From Chelydra serpentina (taxonomy: Eukaryota > Chordata > Testudines > Chelydridae): a DNA stretch of 64,000 nucleotides. The translations under genes were made by a program, and so were the position numbers. The notes under the pieces are model-generated. The model did no database searches. It was not told the DNA's origin and saw only the letters and a list, made by a program, of their open reading frames with translations. Each line of letters opens with the position of its first letter. The stretch's first letter is position 1. Below are positions 12,601 through 21,900 of the stretch, in pieces. The stretch is taken from the NCBI GenBank assembly GCA_037349315.1, contig JBAIAC010000010.1:33396001-33460000 (forward strand). The letters run 5' to 3'.

Positions 12601-13590
12601 TTCCTACACACTTTACCATATAACTGGAAAACCTACGGCTGACATTATTAAACCTCATGTATGTGACACATTCATTCAAAATAATGAGTGCATAGCTCAA
12701 AATATAAAGCTGACTATGTTTCAGACAGACAGATCTGTGTGCTGTTTTATTTGCAGCATTTAAAATAGAATTAATAGTGCACATGAAATCAAGCCACTTT
12801 CAGTTTATCCCACAGAAGGATTTTACATATGCTGACTGCATAACACAAGTGAACAAATTTCTATGAAACAGAAAGGGGCTCCATCGAGAGAGAGAGACTG
12901 CATTCTAAAGCCAAACCTAAAAGGGTTTGTTTTTTCAGACTAGACGTTAATGATAGAGTAAGTGACATTTATCTCCAGACCTTTTACGAATCACTGTGAT
13001 GCTAACAGCGAACACCTTGCCTTGGCTGTGAGCAACGCCTCAAGCCACAGGAAGCTGCCTGCCATTCACCCGCCGATGCCTTGTAGGCAGCTCTATCTTA
13101 CCTGAGTTTGCAGATGGGCCATTCCCCAGGTGGGTCTGGCAAAACACTTCTCATTAATCATTGCTTAAACCCCTCTCAGTGGGAAGACCTCAGGTTAGAC
13201 ATCATTTGGAAACAAATTGGGTGAAAAATAGCTCTGACAATAAGAAGCCTACATGGAATTCCCCGGTGAGAGCTTCAGCAGTGTGAAAACAGACTCTTCC
13301 AGGACACTAAATGATCTGTCAGTTAGCAAATGACATTATAATCCAGTTTTATGCCATAGACAGCTCTAAGCCTTTGCTGTACTTCCTCCTCCCCCTCCCT
13401 CCACTTGCTGGATTTTCTTTCTTGGATGTTTTATAAAAACCTAACCAAGAGAAAAGTATCTGGCGAAGATACTACGGAATTTACAAAATACTCATTTTCT
13501 TCAGACACTGGTAGAGTGACAGTACCAGAGCTTTGAACGACTTTGCAGCCTAGGAAGGAGAAAAAGCACCTCAAAGAGGAGGCATAGTCC
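9610..13590. other. No gene seen; weak MIR-tail trace
   Basis: A short 'gactgtgagctccttgggtcagggacc' match at 10850-10876 is a probable remnant of a MIR-type tail. The rest is AT-rich single-copy-like sequence. A frame of about 92 codons at 11039-11317 (+) is rich in K/E/R/S, but it has no known domain and no convincing splice borders. Confidence 0.4.
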
Positions 13591-13720
13591 GGAGGGCTGA
13601 GCAATGGGCCAGGAATGAGAGACTGCGAGCTCTAATGCTCCTTTCCTACTGACTTGGAGAAGTCACTTCACCCCTCCTTGTTTCCTCACCTGTATTGGCA
13701 TCAGTCCTGATTCTGATACT
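13590..13720 (+). repeat. MIR-type SINE core
   Basis: The order 'gagctctaatgctcc..ctactgacttgg..aagtcacttcaccc..cctcacctgta' is the conserved core of the tRNA-derived MIR SINEs. It is diverged and lacks a recognisable tRNA head and tail. Confidence 0.65.
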
Positions 13721-14268
13721 GAAACATATCCCTAACCTTGCACACGAGTAGTTTCATTGATGTTAGCAGGTTTAGTTACATGCTTACATTTAGGCATGTG
13801 CTTAAGTAACTTGCTGAACCAGAGCCATACTGGAGGGGGAAAAACCCACTTGCCTACCTCATAGTGGTGTGAAGATTGAGCGCAGCTTATACGCAGTTTA
13901 GAGATGTGAAACACTAGATAAGTAATCAAATTAATCCAAAACAAATTAGAGCTGAGACCGACTGGTTGAATAAAACCATCTTACTTTGCCCAGAAACTTT
14001 ACGGCTTAATTCACTTTTACAGCCCTCAAGCAAGTGGACAACATGGTAGCAAGGAACTAGTCTAAAAAAATATTGGTCTCCCTTTTTCTCTCTAACCCCT
14101 CTCTCCATGCCCACCACCCCGGTAACAGAATCCCACCCAAACTACTAATCAGCCATGTTATGGGCAGTTGAGGAACTTCATCATGATCACTGCTCACCAA
14201 ATCCATTCACTCTGAGCACAAAGAGTGATCTTCTTTGGCTCTTCCTGGATGCAGAATTCCACCCTACG
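13721..14268. other. No gene seen
   Basis: Bases about 13735-13830 may be another decayed palindromic relic ('gctgaaccagagcc'). Nothing else is recognised. Confidence 0.35.
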
Positions 14269-14269
14269 G

Positions 14270-14606
14270 CCTTAAAGACTAACAGATTTATTTGAATAAA
14301 TAAATTTAAATAATCCCAGCTGCTTGGGAGGCTGCGGTTGGCGGATCGCTCAGGAGTTCTAGGCTGCTGTGCGCTATGTCAATCGGGTGTCCGGTGCTAC
14401 TGACAGCTTGGCCAGCGGGTAGTTGGAGGACTGGCTAGAACAACACGTCTGATGTGTTGTGATCGGCGCTCTCTCGGTGAGGGCTGCTGGACCGATCAGT
14501 GACAGTGACATGTGTCCTATGCAAAAAATCTGTTAGTCTTTAAGGTGCCACCAGACTCCTTGTTGGTTTTGTGGATACAGACTAACACGGCTACCGCCTG
14601 ATACTT
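14270..14606. mobile_element. Inverted pair of Penelope-type end fragments around a 7SL-like insert
   Basis: CCTTAAAGACTAACAGATTT at 14270-14289 is the exact reverse complement of 14526-14545. This sequence is the 'ggcacctta..agactaacaaattta' block that ends the Penelope-like copies at 29.6 and 30.9 kb. The right arm continues to about 14606 with the same family on the minus strand ('gtgccaccagactcctt', 'acagactaacacggctacc'). The left arm is short. The two arms face each other around about 236 bases that include a 7SL-like sequence. The hammerhead-like motif present in the longer copies is missing here. Confidence 0.65.
14310..14521 (+). ncRNA. 7SL (SRP RNA)-like sequence with an unusual S domain
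   Basis: Bases about 14312-14393 closely follow the Alu domain of vertebrate 7SL RNA as I know it: 'atcccagctgcttgggaggc', 'ggatcgct', 'aggagttct', 'gtgcgctatg' and 'atcgggtgtccg'. The first 25-30 bases of 7SL, with its A-box region, are absent. Beyond 'gggtgtcc' the primary sequence stops matching, but pairing potential remains. TGTCA (14377-14381) pairs with TGACA (14401-14405). TTGGCCAGC (14408-14416) pairs with GCTGGACCGA (14486-14495). ACAACAC (14440-14446) pairs with GTGTTGT (14454-14460). 'gatcagt' near 14494 recalls the 3' strand of 7SL. It could be a diverged 7SL pseudogene, a 7SL-derived SINE, or an SRP-like RNA. No poly-A tail or T-run terminator follows directly. Confidence 0.6.
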
Positions 14607-14613
14607 GACACCC

Positions 14614-14708
14614 TAGGGCTTGATTCAGGAAAGCACATGTTAAATTCCAATGGAAGCACACGCTTAAAGTTAAGCACATGCTTAAGTCCTTTCCTGAATC
14701 AGGGCCCT
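14614..14708. repeat. Palindromic MITE relic
   Basis: The arms are TAGGGCTTGATTCAGGAAAG at the left and CTTTCCTGAATCAGGGCCCTA at the right, with 'aagcacatg' blocks repeated inside. It is nearly a complete foldback. There is no clean target duplication. Confidence 0.6.
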
Positions 14709-14710
14709 AA

Positions 14711-16870
14711 TGATCATTTCAAAGAAATGTCCCATATCAACTGAAACAGTGGTCATGGGCAACTGGTAATCTAAAGTGCACTTTACATAACAATGGGGAT
14801 GCACCTGTCAATCTTAAAGTACTGACACTTCCTGCTAGATGCAGCCCAGTCCACCATTCTTTTTGGGTTCCCAGAGATTTTTAAGATTTTGATCAACTAC
14901 AGTAAACCTAAACCCAAGCACCTTCTCTGAATCCTTCCTATCTCTTTTTGTCAGGCATTTCTTTGGTGTAAACTTAAATATGTGAGACTTGCAGCTGGCA
15001 TCAAACTATGGGAGACAGTGCACACACACAGGAGAGCAGAACCAAATTGAAACGTTCCCTAGAAAGATTAGAGGAGAGCGGTATGTACTGGGAACAAGGA
15101 ACCATTCAGAAATTGTTCACCCAGTCAGAGGAAATACAGAGCACAGATACAAAATAGGGGGATGAAAATAAGCAAGCATACCCATCATATTCAAGGTGAA
15201 GTGCACAAAATTAAAATAAATATTGATGGAGGTATAAAAGGTATAAAAAAAGGGGTATAAAAAAGCCAGGGGAGAGGTATAAAAAAGCCAGGGGAGAGGC
15301 ATTTCTCATGCTTATTTATATACACATGTGCTTGCTTTTTACATTGGAGATAGTTCATACTAATATTTTAATAATTCTTGGCTATTATTCCTAAATATCT
15401 CTTTCAATGGCACAGGATGGAAAGTGTGCTGAAGTTCCTCCATCAAGAATCAGAATACAACAGGAAGCTGAGGGCCCTATGGAAAAGAGAGTATTTCATC
15501 TTCAGGTCACCAGTATGGACATCATCTGACCCGGTCACTAATGACCAAAAGTTATCAGGTGGCAGCTATTCAGGAGTCTATGCCAACTACTTCGCAACAC
15601 ATTGACTTTTCAGCAGTGTACTTCATGTCTGTTCATTCATTTGCTTTTCATTTGTGTGTCAAAATGTTACTGAAACATTTAAAATTTCTGGCTGTTGCCT
15701 TTCTTCCTAGTGACATTCTTGTCAGCTTTTTCTCTTGATCCCTAGGTGAAGTGAGTTGGTGGTTTCAGTCCAGTCCATGTCATAAAACCCACATCCCTAT
15801 TAGAATTAATCAACACCCTTATTGAGAGCAACAATATAGAAGCCAAAGACTGAATGACCTGGGGTCTGAACTATTCTTTTATCTTTTCAGATGGTCCTTG
15901 CAGAACAAGATTGAAGCATGTGGACAGGACCTGAGAGATCTTGTACTGGTGTCCTCCATGTTATATATACTCTATATACATAATAGAGGATTCAGAGCTC
16001 CAGTCAAACCAGCACATTTTCCCAGCACAAACATTTACTAAAGAAAATAGCCAAATAACAGATTCATATCTAACAGAGGGCCCAGCTGTGCCACCCTTTC
16101 CCACTTTGGGTAGTACCAGACCGGATGGTCACTCCCATTTAAATCAGAATTAACAGGATTTACATGGCATATTGCCGTCAGATTTCCAGTCATGGCCTCA
16201 AGGTGTTGGGAAAGCAGTGCTGATCCAGCGCTCATCCCAACTCAATATGTTTGCACCTCTCGGGTGGCCTCTGGAGATGGCATGGATGCAGCCAGCCTCA
16301 CTCATCACACAGAATTAGTGAGCATGTGAGTGTTTTAGCATGGCAGCTCTGCACAGCAGTCAGCAAGCAAGAAGATTTATTGTTTTATTTGACAATCTGT
16401 TATTCACTAACTGAGCATGACACATCTGGGAATAAGAACCATCAATTTGACATCAAATACTAGAACAGAAACCTTTTTGCATTGGTTTAGTTTATCCAAT
16501 TCACTTCTAACCCTAGGAGTTAGTCCAGGACTCAGATCCAATCCGAATGAGGAAAGACAAGGCACGCAATACACATGAGGTGGAAGAAGGAATTTTTTTC
16601 ACAGATGATAGCCTGGATTATAGGAAAATTACCTCATTGGTTTGCACAGCAAGAAGAGGTGTTGTCGGGCACTGCAGTTCCATCCTCCTTGTCATTAGGC
16701 ATATTAATGATGAGAAACAGTTTATTTAATCTTGATAGACTGGTTGGGAGGCACAGATCAAAGTTACATCAATAAAAATGACAAGTGTGAGCCAAGTGTC
16801 AGGAGAAGTTAAATTAACTCCCTCCGCAGCCGTTGTCAGACAGGTTGAAACATACATTTTTCATTTCTGT
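14711..16870. other. No gene seen; 22-bp tandem duplication at 15254-15297
   Basis: GGTATAAAAAAGCCAGGGGA is repeated twice in tandem (22-bp period, 15254-15297), preceded by two shorter 'ggtataaaa' copies. A splice-acceptor-like 'tctctttcaatggcacag' at 15397-15414 is followed by about 38 open codons, but nothing supports a gene. No known repeats were recognised elsewhere. Confidence 0.4.
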
Positions 16871-16879
16871 TATATGGCA

Positions 16880-17520
16880 ATGCAGGAGCTTTGCCCTCAA
16901 CTCTAGAGCACCTCCCTCTGGCCAAGCGCTTTGCTGCAGGGGTCCTTTCAGTCTAACACCCCCTGCATCCCTTCTGTAGCATCAAGCCAGTTGGCCATCT
17001 CCCATGGCCCAGCTCTCCGGCTAAGTCACTGCACAGCCTGTCATGGTTAACAGAAAAGTCCAGAATTAAGGAACTCAAAGTCCAACAGTCTCAGAGTCTC
17101 TCCTCCAGCCTCTAACCCTCATAATCTTTGACCATTTTCCCTCTCTTATCTTAGTCTGGGGAAGAAGTAGGGGAACCTAGGCCCACCTGTTCCACTGGCT
17201 TCCAGCTCAGGGCCATTGTTCAGAGCAGCCAGAGTTAACCCTTCTCAAGTCCCTTGCTGTTCCCTCACCTGCTTCCTAACTCTGTGGGCTTTCCAGCCTC
17301 TTCCTCTCTTTCTCTCTCTCTGGAGCGTTGGCTTCGCTGGCCTGGCTGCTTCTCACCAGTCATTGGCAGGATGCGTCTCTCCGTCTCCCCACAGCCTCCC
17401 TGGCAGCCACCCCACCATCCTGCCTTACAGGCTTTGATCCTTACAGCTGTTGTGGGGCTGCCAGTCAGCTCTGGCCCAGCAGGCAGGCAGTTTCTGCATT
17501 AACCCTTTAGTTGCCAAACT
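16880..17520. repeat. C-rich probable interspersed repeat
   Basis: This C/T-rich stretch differs sharply in composition from its AT-rich neighbours. Phrases such as 'ggaactcaaagtccaacagt' and 'cattaaccctttag' feel familiar from turtle LTR-class repeats, but I cannot show termini or coding parts. The overlapping reading frames in three registers result from composition. Confidence 0.3.
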
Positions 17521-18485
17521 AACATGGGGAGTAAAGATCCCCTGACAAGAATGGTGGACGAAGGCAATGAGAGCCAGCAACCCCTGCCCTCCACTCCTGT
17601 TCCACTCAGACACACAAGACAGAGCTTCCCGAGGTTAGGGTGGGTGGGTGGTTTTTATTTATTTATTTATTTTTCCGAATTCTCAGGACCAAACTGAGCT
17701 GTAGAGTAGCCGGCCGCAGTTCTTATCGGAGTCAATGGAAAAGTAGGAATCTCTTATATTAGGGCTGAATTTGGCCTTCAGTCTCCAGTAATCCTGTCTT
17801 TCCAACTGGCAGCCAGCTGTTCAACAGAGATTTGGTTTAGCTAAAAAAAACACGTGGGTGCATTCCTGGCCATATTGGTTCTTAATTAGAACCAGACTGA
17901 GAATTTTGAAAGGTTAATGAAATCAGGAAAAAACATAAATTTTAAAACTATGGTCCCAAATTTCAATGAGCAACACTCACAGCAAAACACCCCTCTTGTT
18001 CCTGCTTCACCACAGCAATACACGCTACCCGTATTTCACCTCTTGGCTCATTTTTGATAACAGGAACAGAAGTGATTGCATATAGGTCAGTTGTGTCACA
18101 TGAACCATCCAGTTCCAAGTGACACTCATGTAATTCACAGGATTTCCAAGAGCACTGGAATAATGGAGGACCTGGTGGTTTATGAAACACTGAGAACTAC
18201 CACAAATCCCTTATTGTTTGGACCCTAAATCAGAGTTTTCTGTTAATGCTTTGAAGACGTCAATGAACCCCAAAGGGAGAGTTAATGTTTTCTAGATGAT
18301 TTATTTTAATTTTTACTTTCCAGTTTAATTGCTCCCAAATCTTTAATTAAGCTGCCCCCTAGGTCTATGAGATTGAAGCTCTTTTTTATTATTAATATTT
18401 GCATTTTTTAAAGAGGAATTTGCTCAGCAGGTATATTTCTCTAACCTGTCACAACTCCACTAATAGTCACCTAGTTCTGAGGAAG
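17521..18485. other. No gene seen; short (TTTA)n at 17655-17672
   Basis: There is a 4-unit tttattta tract. A minus-strand frame of 75 codons at 17963-18190 has no recognisable domain. Confidence 0.4.
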
Positions 18486-18489
18486 AATA

Positions 18490-18770
18490 TTTCTCCCTAC
18501 TGATCAGTGCCTCCCCCTCCTTCCCAGCGCCTACCTCCTACCACAGATCAGCTGTTTCACGGTGTCAGGAGGCACTGGGGGGAGGGGGGAGGAGTGAGGG
18601 TGCAGCGCGCTTCGGGGGAGGGGGTGGAACTGGGCGGGGAAAAGGCAGGGCAGGGGTGGGAAGAAGCAGGGTGAGGTGGGGCCTTGGAGAAGGGGTGGAA
18701 TGGGGTCAGGGTCTGGGCGGAGCCAGGGGAAGAACCCCCCAGCAAATTAGAAACTCGGCGCCTATGATAA
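18490..18770. repeat. G-rich interspersed repeat
   Basis: It begins near 'cagtgcctccccctccttcccagcgcctacctcc' and reads back as 'ggaggcactggggggaggggg' from 18569, so the beginning is a foldback around 'gatcagctg'. G-rich 'gggtggaa/ggggtgg' units follow, ending 'aaactcggcgcctatga'. The abrupt change in base composition and internal complementarity suggest a non-autonomous element. Its family is not known to me. Confidence 0.45.
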
Positions 18771-18874
18771 GGAGACAGTCTCCTTCTTAGTATCTGAGTG
18801 CATCCATTTTGGGGGATTTGTTGAATATTCAAACTCAGGCTTCATTGCATACTAACTATGAACCCAGGTAACAG

Positions 18875-18990
18875 GATAGCCATCTGTCTTGGATGGTTTT
18901 AGAAGCAACAAATCCTGCATCTTGGCAGGGGGTTAGACTAGATGACCCCTGCAGTTCCTTCTCACCCTATGGTATGGTTCTATGATTCTA
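18875..18990 (+). repeat. CR1 3'-terminal fragment
   Basis: 'ggttagactagatgacccct', 'cagttccttctcaccctatgg' and the end 'ttctatgattctaat' are the conserved 3' end and 8-bp ATTCTATG repeats of CR1. Only about 115 bases are present, so it is heavily 5'-truncated. It lies on the + strand, unlike most CR1 copies in the window. Confidence 0.8.
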
Positions 18991-19136
18991 ATATGATTCC
19001 AGTGGAGTGATCTATTCTGTCATTCCAGCTAATGGCAAGTAACCTTCCATCCCCCACGCCTAAGCAAAAACACAAAAGCCAATACTTTCATATGAGATAT
19101 TAAAAGCTAACATTATGAACACCTCTCCGACTAGGA

Positions 19137-19359
19137 CAGGGGTTCTCAAACTGGGGGTTGGGACCCCTGAGGGGGTCACAAAGTTATTACATGGGGGGTC
19201 GTGAGCTGACGGCCTCCAGCCCAAACCCCGCTTTTCCTCCAGCATTTATAATGGTGTTAAATATATACAAATGTGCTTTTAATTTATAAGGGGGGGGGGT
19301 CGCACTCAGAGGCTTGCTATGTGAAAGGGGTCATCAGTACAAAAGTTTGAGAATCACTG
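19137..19359. mobile_element. 223-bp hAT-type non-autonomous element
   Basis: The ends CAGGGGTTCTCAAACT (19137-19152) and AGTTTGAGAATCACTG (19344-19359) form inverted repeats. These match the end type of the hAT Charlie group. The flanks GACTAGGA (19129-19136) and GACTAGCA (19360-19367) are an 8-bp target duplication with one difference. A run of nine or more G lies inside near 19290. No coding capacity. Confidence 0.9.
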
Positions 19360-19367
19360 GACTAGCA

Positions 19368-19875
19368 GCATAGCTCAGCAAGAAAGAGGTTAACTCTCTC
19401 CTCTGGCTAATGGAAGGACCACGGTTGCCTCCCAGGAGTGCAGGGATTTACAGGGAGGAGGGCTGGGCCATCTGTGAGGAATCAATTAATCATGCTCACC
19501 ACCCCCACTCACACACTAGAAAAGGGAACAGGGAGGCAACTAAGTGTGTAAATATGAATCAGGATAGAAGAATCTCTCTGAGAATGATTAGATAAGAACT
19601 GGGCAGGGACTTCATTTTCCTCTCTGGAATGTAGCAGAAAAGAGACACACTTCATGCTTTTGCTGTGGATTCTGGCTGAAGAAAACACTCACATGTGTGT
19701 TAGGCTTTTAAAGAGGCATAACATTCTTTACACAAAGTTTTCTGCTTTGCGATCAAGAGCACCACAAATATTTACAAACCCAGCTTACATCTGAAGAACT
19801 CTTTGCTGCTACAGCCTCCAGCAGGCCCACCCTCAGCTGCTGCTCTGCAAGCAGGCATATTACTAATGAAAATGA
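19368..19875. other. No gene or repeat recognised
   Basis: Reading both strands shows no domain, repeat termini or RNA gene signals. Confidence 0.4.
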
Positions 19876-19879
19876 TTAT

Positions 19880-20115
19880 TTATTGTTTATTTGTAATACA
19901 ATACTGCCTGGAGGCCTCAACTGAGATTGGGGCCCGAGTGTGCAAGGCACTAGAATTTACAATCTAAGGAGAAAAGACAGACAGAGTAGTAGAAAGGAAA
20001 AAATATTGGTCTTCCCATTTTACAGATGGACACCTGAGGTGCAGAGAGATCTCATGACCTGCCCAAGTGCTGGCAGCTGAATCCAGATCTTCTTAGTTCC
20101 AGAGTTGATTACAGT
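19880..20115 (-). repeat. MIR-type SINE
   Basis: Read as given, 'cattttacagatggacacctgaggtgcagagagatctcatgacctgcccaag' (about 20018-20070) is the reverse complement of the MIR core. 'tctaaggagaaaag' and 'gcaaggcac' lie on its tail side. The copy is old and diverged. Confidence 0.65.
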
Positions 20116-20566
20116 CTCAATAACATCATCAGTAATCTGGCCCTCAGACAAGCAAGTATAGAAAAGCAGTACCAGTGGCAATGGAGAAAAAAATGCAAAG
20201 GGACTCAGACAGATTAGAAATGTAGGCAAGTAATAGCAAAACATGAATCTATTTTGGAAAATGCAAGTTAATATAATGAGAATAATCCAAACCAGCAATT
20301 TTCAATAGGAGGTAGACACCTGGAAAGCAGGTATGCTGAAAGAGATTTAAGAATGCTTCTTAGACTATAATCAGATATGAGTTTGAAGTGTGATGGGCAG
20401 AAGAAATAGTTACTAAAAGGGCAGATTCAGGTTCATACTCAACATCTGTTGAATAGCCACAAGCAGTCTCACTGACTCAGCTGCGCAACTTGAGAAAGGG
20501 TATCAGAATCTGGACCACAGATTAGGGCTGCATGTGCACAGGCATCACATCACAGAGCAAGGAGTC
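20116..20566. other. No gene recognised
   Basis: No recognisable domain, repeat or splice pattern. Confidence 0.35.
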
Positions 20567-20706
20567 AACAGTACTTAGATTGTAAACTCCTTGGGGCAGG
20601 AAATGTCTGATTGTTCTGTATTTGTACAGCACTTAGCACAATGGAGTCCTGCTCCATGACTGTATGGTCATACAACAAACAACAACAACAATAATAATAA
20701 TTAATC
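20567..20706 (+). repeat. MIR/L2-type SINE tail
   Basis: 'gattgtaaactccttggggcagg' followed by 'tttgtacagcacttagcacaatgg' is the shared 3' tail of MIR SINEs and L2 LINEs. It ends in a simple (aac/aat)n tract. The same tail occurs at 46.69 and 58.50 kb. Confidence 0.75.
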
Positions 20707-21036
20707 ATTAATAATAAGTAAAGTAACTCACCATAAGCTCTGGGACAACCATCCCTGGAATGTGGCATTTAGTTCTGGGCATGTCATAATCAGAAAAGCA
20801 ATAAAAAGCGTTAGAGGGGTGGAGACATTCATTTGTGAAGACAGAGTAAAAAGAGAATGACAGCACGGTTAAGTAACAGCTAAGAGCTGCTCCGAATAGG
20901 CACAGGAATTCACCCATACAGAGCTGCTCGCAGGACCAGGAGCTAAGAATTTAACAAGAAAAACATTCCAGACACATTATCCCTCCCAGTTACTCAATTT
21001 TACTGTGAACTCAGAACGGCTTGCTTAGCCTTTGTC
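20707..21036. other. No gene recognised
   Basis: Nothing supported; minus-strand frames here have no recognisable domain. Confidence 0.35.
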
Positions 21037-21900
21037 ACATAGGAACATAAGAACTGTCACACTGGCTCACCAGCAGAGTTCTGTCTAGTTCAATATTCAG
21101 TCTCTGTCAGTAGCCAGAATCACGTGCCTCAGAGGAAAGTGTCAGAAACTGCAATAGAGAAATGTGGGATAATCTGTCCCCCACATTAAGTCTCATTCTG
21201 GACTCCAGTAGCTAGAGGTTGGCTTAAACACTGAAGCAAAAGGTTTAGTATCCCTTCCAATTTTTTGTTATTAATTATAACTGGATATTCTTGTTATTCA
21301 TAGAAATCTCCAGTCTCTTTTCGAATCTTGCTAAATTCTTGGCTTCAGTGACTTCCTGTGGCAACGTGTCCCACAGTTTAATTACACATTTTCAGTTTTC
21401 TACCTTTTAATTTCATTAAGACAGTGAGAACAAACTTTCCATCTCTACTTTCTCTGTACCAGTGGTTCCCAAACTCCCTCCCTTCCCAAGGTTCCTTTTG
21501 GCATCCTACCAAGTGTCCTGGACGCCGTTCATTTCTGGTACTAGTGGGACGCCCCCACAGTGTGGGAATGCTCCTGGCAGTGTGGGAATGCTCCCACCAA
21601 TGTGACCTTACGTGCATTGTATGTGCAAGGTCACGCGGTGCAGAGGATGCCATTTTGAGAACAAAATGGCGTCCTCTGTGCGGGTAAAGTGCCAGAATGC
21701 CATTAGAACACATTCTGGCCCTGGTTCAAGGGATGGACCCCACCATGTAACCCATGGCAAATCCCCAGGGGTTCAGGGACCCCACTTTGGAAACCCCTGC
21801 TCTATGCCATTCATTATTTTATACACTTTTGTCACGTCCCTTCTTATGGGTCTCCTTTCTAAGGGAAACAATCCTAATCTTTTCAATCACTCTTCACATA
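21037..21900 (-). repeat. Old CR1, left (3') portion, host of two later insertions
   Basis: Bases 21037-21459 start 'taggaacataagaactgtca' and carry 'gtgggataatctgtcccccac' and 'caacgtgtcccacagtttaat', the 3' region of the older CR1 type. After a 340-bp element, the same CR1 resumes at 21800-21900 ('ttatacacttttgtcacgtccc', 'cttttcaatcactcttcacata'). It breaks again at a younger CR1 and continues at about 25.16 kb. No frame is intact. Confidence 0.75.
21460..21799. mobile_element. 340-bp hAT-type non-autonomous element
   Basis: The ends CAGTGGTTCCCAAACT (21460-21475) and ACTTTGGAAACCCCTG (21784-21799) are inverted repeats of the hAT type. The flanks CTCTGTAC (21452-21459) and CTCTATGC (21800-21807) agree at 6 of 8 positions, as expected for an aged 8-bp duplication. 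It splits the older CR1. Inside there is a direct repeat of 'cagtgtgggaatgctcc' (21557-21573 and 21577-21593), and 'ccattttgagaacaaaatgg' is a small palindrome. Confidence 0.85.

Noticed and set aside
15378..15605. Acceptor-like site followed by an open stretch.
   Set aside because: The frame that follows the putative acceptor runs only about 38 codons and lacks supporting signals.
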